34,686 bases of DNA from Sedimentisphaerales bacterium (GTDB lineage: Bacteria; Planctomycetota; Phycisphaerae; Sedimentisphaerales; UBA12454), in the NCBI GenBank assembly GCA_016930635.1, contig JAFGGI010000006.1, forward strand, positions 1-34,686. Reading direction: 5' to 3'. Below, piece after piece: positions 1-7,560 of the stretch; positions within the stretch are counted from its first letter, which is position 1, and each line of letters begins with the position of its first letter. Below the pieces are notes generated by a model. That model worked only from the letters and a program-made list of their open reading frames with translations, ran no database searches and was not told the origin of the DNA. A program made the position numbers and the translations under genes.

Positions 1-824
1 ACTCTCTTTCTTAGAGTCAAGTCTCGGTAGGCGGTTTCAAGTGAACTGTCTAAAATGCGGTCATACGCGGCCAGTTCGACAAGCTGAACATTAGCCAGCT
101 CCATAATATACAGTATTTCATTCAGGCTGTCCTGCTCGCCTGCTACCAGGGCGGCATCCCAGTCTGCAACTATCAAATCGTCACTGTAGTATGACAGGTA
201 CTGCTCTGTTGATTCAGATGCTTCCTGCTCGGAGAGGTTTTCAGCGTTTTCTTCCTGTGTAAGCAGTCCTGCGACCCAGCGTTTATTCATTTCGAGCCAG
301 TTTTCAGCCGTCGGGCAACTGCCTATGTAAGGCAGCTTATCGAGACAGAAAACTGTGTAATCTTCTATTTGCCTAAGCTGAGGTACCGGCCTGATACAAT
401 ATGGTTTTAATTCCTCATATACCTGCTGTGCCAACTGCATCATTTCTTCTTCGAGGCTTTTATCGCTTAATACAATATCATGATAGGAGACCAGTTCCTC
501 GATTTTTTGGACTTCGAAAGGTACTCGAATCTGAATGCTGATTGCTCCTACATTGAATATTTTGACCATCTGTTGTATTGATACGCCCCTGCCGTTGATT
601 TGCCGCTGGGCGTCGGGGAGTGTGACCATTTGCGGACAATAGAAAAACAGTTGCTTGGGGCTTCTCTTGTTCGGGCCGATGGCGTAACTCTGTGTCGGCT
701 CACCGAGCAGTTTGCCTACAGGCTGGCGTTTCATATCATAAGCTATATCGAAGGCGTAGATATATACAACCTGTCCCCGGTACAGCATCATTTGCGTATC
801 GCTGTTATTTTGCGTCTCGGTCAT
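1..824 (-). CDS. Uncharacterised protein, C-terminus cut off by window edge
   Basis: An open frame starts at the ATG complementary to 822-824 and runs without a stop for 274 codons to base 1, so the true end lies outside the window. AAGG, 6 nt upstream, overlaps the stop codon of the preceding PIG-L gene, which supports this start and co-transcription with it. The protein begins MTETQNNSDTQ and has no signal peptide or clear membrane span. It is acidic, and its last visible third (ELANVQLVELAAYDRILD and following) looks helical. The layout vaguely recalls RMD1/DUF155 proteins, but I see no decisive motif and do not assign a function. It is the last visible gene of a seven-gene minus-strand operon. 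Confidence 0.8.
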   Translation of the reverse strand, partial: MTETQNNSDTQMMLYRGQVVYIYAFDIAYDMKRQPVGKLLGEPTQSYAIGPNKRSPKQLFFYCPQMVTLPDAQRQINGRGVSIQQMVKIFNVGAISIQIRVPFEVQKIEELVSYHDIVLSDKSLEEEMMQLAQQVYEELKPYCIRPVPQLRQIEDYTVFCLDKLPYIGSCPTAENWLEMNKRWVAGLLTQEENAENLSEQEASESTEQYLSYYSDDLIVADWDAALVAGEQDSLNEILYIMELANVQLVELAAYDRILDSSLETAYRDLTLRKR

Positions 825-832
825 AGCAGACC

Positions 833-1474
833 TTAAATTTTTTCAATATCTTCAGGTTTTTCAATCAGCCAGAAAGCCTCGTTATCACAGGCCGCCTTTG
901 CCTCGAAGCTGTCAGGCGAAAAACCGTAGCTGTCAATTATAATATCTTTTTTTGTATTCCAAACATTTTTCGGCAGTTCAATGATAATATCTGCATTTTT
1001 GATCGGTCTGGGGGAATACTGTCCGCCGTTGTCTTCATACGCAAAAAGCAGGATTTGGTTTGCCTCTAATTTTCCGTCATTCCAAAGGCTCAGGACCGCC
1101 CGGGCTGTTTCTTCGTGCCGCAGGTGCCTGGTGTATTCACCTTTTGGGCTGTGGGTCAGAATGATGTCAAAAGTCCTTTTCGGCAGCGTATTTAGAACAG
1201 TTTGGCGGATTTGTGCCTGTTCGAGGGGTTTTTGTTCTGCCTCGTCATCGAGGTCAGCCATAAAGCCTTTGGCCCCAAGCCGAGCGGCAACGGCTGTAAA
1301 TTTTGGAGCCCGGTCGGCATCGGACTTTCTGCACAGCGACAGTATCGTCCAGTTGATTTTGGGATTTGACAGGATAGTCCCGCCTGCCCAGAGAGTCTCA
1401 TCATCCGGATGCGCGACGATTACCGCAGCGGTTTTTACACTGCCAAAAACATCTTTTTCATTGACAAAACTCAA
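833..1474 (-). CDS. PIG-L (LmbE-like) family deacetylase
   Basis: The 213-residue product carries the zinc-binding signature AHPDDE near residue 21 and a downstream THSPKGEYTRHLRHEE segment that supplies the further metal-binding histidine. Both are hallmarks of the GlcNAc-PI deacetylase/LmbE family, whose members remove N-acetyl groups from sugar amides. Length fits single-domain members (about 200-240). The start codon is TTG, preceded by GGAAGG at good spacing, 15 nt after the SPFH gene. The substrate cannot be read from the sequence. The position in an operon headed by a glycoside enzyme makes a cell-envelope or exogenous glycan substrate possible, which is inference. Confidence 0.85.
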   Translation of the reverse strand: MSFVNEKDVFGSVKTAAVIVAHPDDETLWAGGTILSNPKINWTILSLCRKSDADRAPKFTAVAARLGAKGFMADLDDEAEQKPLEQAQIRQTVLNTLPKRTFDIILTHSPKGEYTRHLRHEETARAVLSLWNDGKLEANQILLFAYEDNGGQYSPRPIKNADIIIELPKNVWNTKKDIIIDSYGFSPDSFEAKAACDNEAFWLIEKPEDIEKI

Positions 1475-1489
1475 GGCCTTCCTTGTTTA

Positions 1490-2431
1490 TCAGGCTGCAG
1501 TTGGAGTTTCCTTTTTGTCCTTAATTACCGAGGCAGCGGCTTTTATCATACCTGCAATATCAGAAAGATTCGAAGGTATAATTATCGAATTATTGGTCTT
1601 TGCAAGCTTGCCGAATTCATTTAAATACTGCTCAGCTATACGGAGGTTCACAGCATTGGTGCCGCCTTTTTCGTTTATAGCTAGCGCAATTTCCCTGATA
1701 CCTTTAGCTGTTGCTTCGGCAACTTTCTGAATTTCAATAGCCCGGCCTTCTGCTTCATTAATACGTTTCTGTTTTTCACCTTCCGAACGTGCGATCATTT
1801 CCTGACGGTCACCTTCAGCCCTGTTTATCTTTGCCTGCCTGTCACCTTCGGATTCGGCAATAGTTGCACGTTTCTCACGTTCAGCCCTCATCTGCTTTTC
1901 CATAGCATCTTTAATACTCTGAGGCGGCAGAATATTTTTAACCTCGTATCTTGTTACCTTGACACCCCATGGGTCCGAGGCTTTATCCACCGCATCGACG
2001 ATTACACTGTTTATGTTCTCCCTTTCCTCGAAGGTCTTATCAAGGTCGAGTTTTCCCATCACACTTCTCATTGTTGTCTGAGCCAACTGGGTAGCGGCGA
2101 ACCTGTAATTGTCGATTCCGTACGAGGCCTTTTTAGGGTCAACGACCTGCATATACAGGATACCATCGACTTCAACCGCGATATTGTCCCTGGTGATACA
2201 CGATTGCGGCGGGACATCGACAGCCTGCTCCTTTAACGTATGCCTGTATGACACTTTGTCGATAAATGGGATAAGTATGTGGAAACCGGCCTCGAGTGTG
2301 GCAGAATACTTACCGAGCCTCTCAACGATAAACGCTACTTTTTGCGGGACAATTCTTATAGTCTTGAAAAATACGAAAAGCGCAAAGACTATTATCGCAA
2401 TCAGAATAACTGTTAAAGGGTTAATTGTCAT
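1490..2431 (-). CDS. SPFH/Band-7 stomatin-like (paraslipin, QmcA-type) membrane protein
   Basis: A single hydrophobic N-terminal segment (about residues 6-24) is followed by a typical stomatin core: VPQKVAFIVERLGKY, GFHILIPFIDKV, then DVPPQSCITRDN and the VTRYEVKNILPP strand. Next is a charged coiled coil rich in AEGDRQ and SEGEKQ repeats (about residues 195-245). The 313-residue length is normal for the family. Such proteins form large oligomeric cages or microdomains in the membrane and act with NfeD partners; here nfeD lies 16 nt upstream. AGGAG precedes the ATG by 7 nt. Function as a membrane-microdomain scaffold is family knowledge, and any specific client is unknown. Confidence 0.92.
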   Translation of the reverse strand: MTINPLTVILIAIIVFALFVFFKTIRIVPQKVAFIVERLGKYSATLEAGFHILIPFIDKVSYRHTLKEQAVDVPPQSCITRDNIAVEVDGILYMQVVDPKKASYGIDNYRFAATQLAQTTMRSVMGKLDLDKTFEERENINSVIVDAVDKASDPWGVKVTRYEVKNILPPQSIKDAMEKQMRAEREKRATIAESEGDRQAKINRAEGDRQEMIARSEGEKQKRINEAEGRAIEIQKVAEATAKGIREIALAINEKGGTNAVNLRIAEQYLNEFGKLAKTNNSIIIPSNLSDIAGMIKAAASVIKDKKETPTAA

Positions 2432-2447
2432 GACTCTCTCCTTTCTC

Positions 2448-2906
2448 TTATATTGATTTTACCTTAAGTGTTAAATTGTCTTTTCCAATGATTTCAACGA
2501 CAGTGCCGGCCTCAATTTCCTCATCAGCCTGTGCATGCCAGTTTGTGCCGTGAAATTCGACCTTGCCTCCGATATTCGGCACTATCTTTTCTTTTACGAC
2601 AACCTTTTGCCCTGTGAATTCACTGATATCCTCTTTCAAATTCTGTTTTGAGCTTGTATGCCCGAGGAATATCCCCTTGAGCCACTTCCGCAGTAACAGC
2701 AGCGACAGAACAGAGGCAACTATGAAGATTATCAACTGGGCGTTTAACGAAATATCTGCGAAGAAACAAATAACAGCGACTATACAGGCTCCTAATCCGA
2801 AGAAAGCGACAATGAGCCCGGGCATCACAAATTCAGCGACCAGCAGCACAATGCCGATCAGGAACCATATAAGTTCCGGCTTCAAAAATTCTTTAATTGT
2901 CTCCAT
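2448..2906 (-). CDS. NfeD-like membrane protein with C-terminal OB fold
   Basis: The 152-residue protein has two to three membrane segments in its first 80 residues (WFLIGIVLLVAEFVMPGLIV; AQLIIFIVASVLSLLLL). A soluble OB-fold tail follows with the typical G..V...I.P.G.V...G..W.A....I..G..V.I pattern. This matches short-form NfeD proteins, which partner with SPFH/stomatin proteins; the long form's serine-protease domain is absent. The gene sits directly before the SPFH gene, the classic nfeD-stomatin pairing. A GGGAG ribosome site precedes the ATG. Confidence 0.9.
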   Translation of the reverse strand: METIKEFLKPELIWFLIGIVLLVAEFVMPGLIVAFFGLGACIVAVICFFADISLNAQLIIFIVASVLSLLLLRKWLKGIFLGHTSSKQNLKEDISEFTGQKVVVKEKIVPNIGGKVEFHGTNWHAQADEEIEAGTVVEIIGKDNLTLKVKSI

Positions 2907-2941
2907 TCAAGCTCCCTTCATATATTTTTTCTTTTATTTTT

Positions 2942-3256
2942 TTACTCTACTACCACAGCGGTTCCATAAGCTAAGAATTCAGATGCTCCCTGCATAACCA
3001 TTGATGTGGCAAACTGCATACCTACAACTGCATTGGCGCCTTGTTTTTCAGCCTCTTCTACCATTCTGTCAATTGCCTGCTCTCTCGATTCGCCCATCAT
3101 CTTGGTATAGTCGCTTATTTCTCCGCCGACGATGTTACGGAGAATGGCCATTATGTCTCTTCCTATATGTCTGGCGCGGATGGTGTTGCCTCTGACAAGA
3201 CCCAAATGCTTTACGATCTGTTTACCCGGGATAGTATGTGTTGTTGACAATAACAT
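2942..3256 (-). CDS. YbjQ family (UPF0145) protein
   Basis: The 104-residue protein aligns by eye along its full length to the YbjQ/UPF0145 family. Visible marks are TTHTIPGKQIVKHLGLVRGN at the start, a central GGEISDYTKMMGESREQAIDRM, and the closing GANAVVGMQFATS...FLAYGTAVVV. Members are small homopentamer-forming proteins of unknown function, sometimes described as heavy-metal-binding. AGGAG precedes the ATG. It lies 4 nt after the anti-sigma gene and 35 nt before nfeD, so it is almost surely co-transcribed. Confidence 0.9.
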   Translation of the reverse strand: MLLSTTHTIPGKQIVKHLGLVRGNTIRARHIGRDIMAILRNIVGGEISDYTKMMGESREQAIDRMVEEAEKQGANAVVGMQFATSMVMQGASEFLAYGTAVVVE

Positions 3257-3260
3257 TTTA

Positions 3261-3707
3261 TTATCTCCTTACATCTTTATAACGGTCTTTTTTTCTGAAG
3301 TAAAGTCTTTCTCTCAATACCGACACCAGCAATATTGCCAGCCCGGCTATCAGCACGAGCAAACCGGTTTTGAGAATGATATCCACAGTTGGGTCTTTGA
3401 CGAGCTCTTCTATTGCCCTGAAACCGCCGTAGATCAGCAGTAATATAGTCGCCAGTGAAGATAGAATCCACCCTGTACTTCGTTCGATGCGGTTATAGAT
3501 GCCTGACCAGTACATATCCCAAAGCTTATCTTCAGGCTCAGCCAGTGCGATATCGTCAGTTATTTTCTTGAGGTTTTTAAAGTCATCCAATTCAGCCTGG
3601 CATTGCCGGCAGGATGCTAAATGGTCTTCGAAGGCTCGTCTCTGTTCGTCTTCAAGTTCGTTGTCCAGATAGCCCATCATCAGATTTTTATAATTTTGGC
3701 AGGTCAT
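3261..3707 (-). CDS. Membrane-bound zinc-finger anti-sigma factor (zf-HC2/ZAS)
   Basis: The N-terminus holds the ZAS signature H-x3-C-x2-C (H29, C33, C36; DHLASCRQC), preceded by the typical YLDNELEDEQRRAFEDHL helix. A C-terminal region with two hydrophobic segments (around residues 80-95 and 108-130) would anchor it in the membrane. Family members bind and silence their cognate ECF sigma factor. The start overlaps the stop of the upstream GH130-sigma4 gene by 4 nt, with AGGAGG inside that gene's 3' end, so the two are translationally coupled, as sigma/anti-sigma pairs usually are. The odd point is that the partner here lacks sigma region 2. Confidence 0.88.
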   Translation of the reverse strand: MTCQNYKNLMMGYLDNELEDEQRRAFEDHLASCRQCQAELDDFKNLKKITDDIALAEPEDKLWDMYWSGIYNRIERSTGWILSSLATILLLIYGGFRAIEELVKDPTVDIILKTGLLVLIAGLAILLVSVLRERLYFRKKDRYKDVRR

Positions 3708-4825
3708 TTCTGTAGACCTCCTTTCGTACTGTCTAATATCTCTTTCATTTTTTTTCGGGCATAATATAGCCTGCTCATAACGGTTCCCTTATTACAGAAA
3801 AGTATTTGTGCTATTTTATCGTATGATAAATTATGAAAATGTCTTAATATGATGACTTCACGATGTTTGTCGTCGAGTCTGCTTATGGCAGCCCAGACCC
3901 TGTCGCGGGTTTCGTTTCTTTGTGCCACCGTTTCCGGGTCGAAACAGTCGGCGGCACCGTAGTACATATAAACCGTGCCGTTTTTGTTGAACCAGCCGCA
4001 TGGGAAAACCACATCGTCCACATCGCCTTCACGTTCATAATGAGCCTTGGGGCCGAAGATCCATTCTTCCGATCTGTGCAGTACCCTGGCCGGGTTATTG
4101 AGGTCGAGCATTGCCAGGCCGAGCCGGTAAATTGAGCCGGAGGCTGTCGTTCTTACACCGTGATAGAGTATCAGCCAGCCTTGTTCAGTTTCCATCGGCG
4201 GTGAGGAAAGGCCGATCTTTACCGAATCCCACCAGCCTCCCATTCTTGCGTGAATGATTTCCTGGTGGTCGCCCCAGTGCTTGAGGTTAGGCGAAAAGGA
4301 CAGCCAGATGTTTGCCTGTATATTCATGGTTTTTGATACCGGCCTGTGCAGCATTGCCCAGTAGTCGCCGAAGCGGACAGGAAAAAGTGCAGCGTCTTTG
4401 TCTTCAGGCGGCATAACAGCACCGATACGCTTAAAAGAGATGAAATCTTTTGTCGTTGCCAGGCTGACAAGCGGGCCGCCCTGCGAATAGGATGTATAAG
4501 TAATGACCCATTCGTTAAGTTCGGCAAGCCAGGTTATTCTTGGGTCTTCTATCCCCCAAAGTTCTTCCGGGTGTTTTTCTACATCAGGTATAAGAGTGGG
4601 TTTGTCGTCAATTTGCCAGTTGTCTATACCGTTATCGCTGCGAGCGGCAGTCAGGTGTGACATTCCACGGTAATCTTCGACGCGGACAAGGAGAAGTGTC
4701 TGACCGTTTACCTCGGCAGCGGCGGCATTGAAAACAGAGTTGGCTTTGTAAGGCCAGTTCTCAACGGAGAGTATCGGGTTGTCCGGGTGTCTGGTAAAAA
4801 GCTCATATTCAAGTTTCTTTGACAT
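3704..4825 (-). CDS. Fusion: GH130-type glycoside phosphorylase/hydrolase + ECF sigma factor region 4
   Basis: Residues 1 to about 293 resemble GH130 enzymes (five-bladed propellers acting on beta-mannosides and related glycans): SVFNAAAAEVNGQTLLLVRV, WGIEDPRIT with the family's catalytic-region Asp, PPEDKDAALFP, GGWWDSVKIG, LYHGVRTTASGSIYRLG and VFPCGWF. The domain stops at YYGAAD, roughly 20 residues short of the usual end. From residue 296 (DPETVAQRNETRD) the protein continues as the linker and region 4 of an ECF sigma factor, with AISRLDDKHREVIILRHF and an HTH (LSYDKIAQIL...KGTVMSRLYYAR). Region 2 (core and -10 binding) is absent. The frame is continuous across the junction near base 3946. 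An overlapping anti-sigma gene follows. It could be a real fusion, a deletion between neighbouring genes, or an assembly join. Confidence 0.82.
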   Translation of the reverse strand: MSKKLEYELFTRHPDNPILSVENWPYKANSVFNAAAAEVNGQTLLLVRVEDYRGMSHLTAARSDNGIDNWQIDDKPTLIPDVEKHPEELWGIEDPRITWLAELNEWVITYTSYSQGGPLVSLATTKDFISFKRIGAVMPPEDKDAALFPVRFGDYWAMLHRPVSKTMNIQANIWLSFSPNLKHWGDHQEIIHARMGGWWDSVKIGLSSPPMETEQGWLILYHGVRTTASGSIYRLGLAMLDLNNPARVLHRSEEWIFGPKAHYEREGDVDDVVFPCGWFNKNGTVYMYYGAADCFDPETVAQRNETRDRVWAAISRLDDKHREVIILRHFHNLSYDKIAQILFCNKGTVMSRLYYARKKMKEILDSTKGGLQK

Positions 4826-4937
4826 AATTCACATCCTTGTCAGAATTAATCTACCCAGTTAGAAAACTTCTATTGTGCTTTTTTATTATATACTATTTAC
4901 CATTTTAATCTTTATTAAAATTATTCTCTAACGGGGC

Positions 4938-5531
4938 TTACTTTCCTTTTCTGAACGGCCTAAACAGGCCGTTGATAACAACAGAGTGCCATCTTGGCCC
5001 GATGGCAAAAACTCCTTTTTCGACAACGTCAATATCCTCAATGGTATAGAAAGCAGTGGGGTCGAATTTGGTTACGATCTCAAGTGCCTTTTTCAGATGA
5101 GCCCGGTGCATAATTGAGAATACTAATTTTACCTGCCCGGCCAGGCCCTGTCCGTCAACGCTTGTTACACCATAACCTTCTGCCTTTAAATCTTCTATCA
5201 GACCTGCTGCATCTTTGCCGGTAATCACCCGCAGAAGCGCTTTACCCAGCGACAATTTTTCCGCTATACAGATGCCCACGAAATTACCCATAGCAAATCC
5301 GCCTGCGTAAGCGATGTAGCAGACAGGATTGGACAGGTTTTTCATTATCTGGCCGATCGCCAAAAGCCAGATGATGATCTCGAAAAAACCGATGACAGGC
5401 GCAAGATATTTTAGACCTCTGGAGACGAAAATCACCCTCATAGTGCCCATGCTGACGTCCGTTATGCGGGCGATAAAGATGAGCAGCGGCAGGATAAACC
5501 ATGAGTAAACCGGGTCTGAAATAAGCAGCAT
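4938..5531 (-). CDS. UPF0316-type membrane protein (DUF5698 + DUF2179)
   Basis: Three membrane helices fill the first 95 residues (SWFILPLLIFIARITDVSMG; YLAPVIGFFEIIIWLLAIGQ; VCYIAYAGGFAMGNFVGI). A soluble DUF2179-type domain follows, with EGYGVTSVDGQGLAGQVKLV and a FYTIEDIDVVEKGVFAIGP ending. This order and the 197-residue length fit UPF0316 proteins such as B. subtilis YebE. Known function is limited; the C-terminal domain may bind a nucleotide by analogy with related families, which is not proven. It lies on the same strand as the sigma-fusion gene but 112 nt upstream, so it is probably a separate unit. Confidence 0.85.
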   Translation of the reverse strand: MLLISDPVYSWFILPLLIFIARITDVSMGTMRVIFVSRGLKYLAPVIGFFEIIIWLLAIGQIMKNLSNPVCYIAYAGGFAMGNFVGICIAEKLSLGKALLRVITGKDAAGLIEDLKAEGYGVTSVDGQGLAGQVKLVFSIMHRAHLKKALEIVTKFDPTAFYTIEDIDVVEKGVFAIGPRWHSVVINGLFRPFRKGK

Positions 5532-5766
5532 TTTTAATTACCTGTAAACTGTCGCTAAAATAGTCTAACTTTCGGAACAAATTCAAGATTAATAGTAATA
5601 ACTTTACTTGTCAATTATGTTTTGTTGAAAATCAGCGTCTTATAAAAGGGAATTTATCAGCTTAAAAACCGGGGCTTTTGTGTTTTATTGTTTTTTTATG
5701 TTAATTTAATCTGTTTGCCGGCCGATATTTTCATAGTAATTAGGCCTAAAGTATAAGGAGATTTTA

Positions 5767-6102
5767 ATGGGAATTCAGGACTGGTCAGACAATGTTGTAT
5801 TAGTAACGATTGCACCTGAGCCGGATATGGGCGAGGAGCTCAAGACGGTAACACAGATCGTCCGCCACAGGAACGATTGCAATGTGGTTATCGATTTCAG
5901 TGATGCCGAACTTGTTACAAGTTCAAGTCTTGCTCAGCTGCTCAGGCTCCAGAAGGTTCTTGACGACCACAACCAGCAATTGATTCTTTGCGGAGTATGT
6001 CCAAGAACAAAAGGTGTCTTCGAAGTTACCGGACTCAATAACGTCTTCGAATTTGTCGAGGATAAGTTCACAGCATTGGCCGGGATGCAGCTTGCAACTT
6101 AA
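5767..6102 (+). CDS. STAS-domain protein (anti-sigma-factor antagonist type)
   Basis: The 111-residue protein consists of one STAS domain: a strand (NVVIDFSDAELVTSSSLAQLLRLQ) carrying the serine position that is phosphorylated in SpoIIAA/RsbV relatives, then QLILCGVCPRTKGVFEVTGLNNVFEFVED. SpoIIAA-type proteins relieve sigma factors from anti-sigma kinases; others take part in envelope or transport complexes. No kinase or phosphatase partner is adjacent. AAGGAG lies at 5756-5761, a good distance before the ATG. The canonical DSSG is replaced by TSSS, so phosphoregulation is likely but not certain. Confidence 0.87.
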   Translation: MGIQDWSDNVVLVTIAPEPDMGEELKTVTQIVRHRNDCNVVIDFSDAELVTSSSLAQLLRLQKVLDDHNQQLILCGVCPRTKGVFEVTGLNNVFEFVEDKFTALAGMQLAT

Positions 6103-6120
6103 ATAACCTTTAGTAAAGAG

Positions 6121-6149
6121 TTGACATAACGGCTATAAGATGTTAGCAT
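6121..6149 (+). promoter_or_regulatory. Putative promoter for rnc
   Basis: A consensus -35 TTGACA at 6121-6126 is followed 17 bp later by TAGCAT (6144-6149), which matches four of six -10 positions. It lies between the STAS gene and rnc, about 45 nt before the rnc ATG. The -10 is imperfect, so this is moderate evidence only. Confidence 0.4.
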
Positions 6150-6194
6150 CACAGTCAGTGCTGTTTAAATATCCTGGAATGTCAGGGGAAAGTT

Positions 6195-6896
6195 ATGGAT
6201 GCCGGACTTGCCGAGCAACTCGAAAAGAGACTTGAGTATCATTTTTCCAACCCAGCCCTTCTTGAGAAGGCGCTGAACCATTCATCAGCAGCGGCCACAA
6301 AGCTTGACAGTAACGAAAGGCTCGAATTTCTGGGCGATTCAATTCTTGGACTGGTTATATGCATGGCTTTATATGAAAAATTCCCTAATTATCTCGAAGG
6401 CGACCTTACAAAGATAAAAAGCAAGCTTGTTTCCCGCAAGACCTGTGCGATGATAGCAGGCATTCTTGAGCTCGATTCTGTCATAAATGTCGGGCCCGGT
6501 ATGCTCAAGAGCAAGGCCCTGAAGGGTTCAGTTGCAGCGGCAGGACTTGAGGCGATAATAGCGGCGATATATTATGATGGCGGATTTGAGGAAGCAAAAA
6601 AGTTTATCATAAGATTTTTCGGGCCGATGATAGAACAGATGGATGCCGACGGCCATCATGAAAATTATAAATCTCATCTTCAGCAGTATGCCCAGCAGGA
6701 ATTAAAGCACTCGGTAGCCTATGAAATCCTTGATGAAAAAGGGCCTGACCACAATAAGTGCTTCGAAAGCGCGGTTATCATTAATCACAAACGGTATCCG
6801 AGTGCCTGGGGAGTAACGAAAAAAGAGGCGCAGCAAAGAGCTGCCTATAATGCGTTAGTAGAGCTTGGTGTCATTGGAGACCAAGCAGTATCTTAA
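6195..6896 (+). CDS. rnc: Ribonuclease III
   Basis: The 233-residue protein has the RNase III signature NERLEFLGDSILGLV near residue 40, with the catalytic Glu and Asp. The second acidic site follows in AAGLEAIIAAIYYDGG. A C-terminal double-stranded-RNA-binding domain ends with KKEAQQRAAYNAL. It cleaves double-stranded RNA during rRNA maturation and regulation. GGGGAAAG precedes the ATG. Its last 26 bases overlap the 3' end of the convergent glycine-repeat gene, so the two transcripts would be complementary there. Confidence 0.97.
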   Translation: MDAGLAEQLEKRLEYHFSNPALLEKALNHSSAAATKLDSNERLEFLGDSILGLVICMALYEKFPNYLEGDLTKIKSKLVSRKTCAMIAGILELDSVINVGPGMLKSKALKGSVAAAGLEAIIAAIYYDGGFEEAKKFIIRFFGPMIEQMDADGHHENYKSHLQQYAQQELKHSVAYEILDEKGPDHNKCFESAVIINHKRYPSAWGVTKKEAQQRAAYNALVELGVIGDQAVS

Positions 6897-7407
6897 GGTT
6901 TTTCAGCAGTGTTCTGAAGAAGCAAGCCGCCTGCCAATCCTGATGTTTCATAGTTACGATGAATTGTCCAAATCCGAATTGTCCAAGAGCATAATATCCA
7001 ATGGCGAGCTGACCTATTGCGGCAAATCCTACGGCGAACTGACCTACCGCAAGCAATGATGCGATACTTAACTGTCCCAGTGCAAATGCCAGCCCGATCG
7101 CTAATTGGCCTATTGCTATCGCGCCGAGTGATACCTGGCCGATGGGGATAATCCCCACAGCAAGTTGGCCTATGGCGATTATGCCTATTGCTTTTCTTCC
7201 GATGGCGATAACTCCTTTGGCCCAGAGCCTGGTGCCGGTTTTAGGATCTATCCCGGCAGTGATGTGAATTAAGGATAAGCTGCCGATTTTAAGATGGGAT
7301 TTAAATTCCCTAAAGAGCATGCCGTTTTCATAGAGATATTTGCGTGTAGCACCTAACTTGCTGCTTGAGAAGACATAATCAGGTTCCTGATTCAGTAAAT
7401 TTGCCAT
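6871..7407 (-). CDS. Glycine-rich (I/V)G-repeat protein of unknown function
   Basis: After about 60 ordinary residues the 178-residue protein turns into a run of roughly ten-residue units of the form GxxAIGQLAx (for example GIIAIGQLAV, GIIPIGQVSL, GAIAIGQLAI), about seven units long. A short charged tail with WQAACFFRTLLKNLKILL follows. Regular G/I/A spacing with Gln suggests a stacked beta-solenoid or a membrane-inserted repeat; I recognise no characterised family. The start is an ATG at 7405-7407 with AGGAT upstream and a consensus promoter at 7443-7471. It overlaps the rnc 3' end tail-to-tail. Confidence 0.75.
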   Translation of the reverse strand: MANLLNQEPDYVFSSSKLGATRKYLYENGMLFREFKSHLKIGSLSLIHITAGIDPKTGTRLWAKGVIAIGRKAIGIIAIGQLAVGIIPIGQVSLGAIAIGQLAIGLAFALGQLSIASLLAVGQFAVGFAAIGQLAIGYYALGQFGFGQFIVTMKHQDWQAACFFRTLLKNLKILLGLQ

Positions 7408-7442
7408 ATAGCCATCCTATAATTTATGCCTTTGTAACCGTT

Positions 7443-7471
7443 AGTATAAAAAAATGCGCATATTTTGTCAA
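7443..7471 (-). promoter_or_regulatory. Consensus sigma-70-type promoter for the glycine-repeat gene
   Basis: Read on the minus strand, TTGACA (7466-7471) and TATACT (7443-7448) are separated by exactly 17 bp, about 36 nt before the start codon. This is close to a perfect vegetative promoter and suggests strong constitutive expression. Confidence 0.7.
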
Positions 7472-7560
7472 CCCGCTAAGCCTGATAAGCTGTTATTAGT
7501 ACAAATATATTTTAAAACCAGAGGCTATTGGCATATAATAGCCGGCAGAATAAGAAATGG

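Noticed and set aside
600-836. 78-codon plus-strand frame at the left edge
   Set aside because: It is antisense to an open minus-strand frame that runs 274 codons to the edge with a ribosome site.
981-1730. 249-codon plus-strand frame
   Set aside because: It lies antisense to the well-supported PIG-L and SPFH genes, has no recognisable motif and has no ribosome site.
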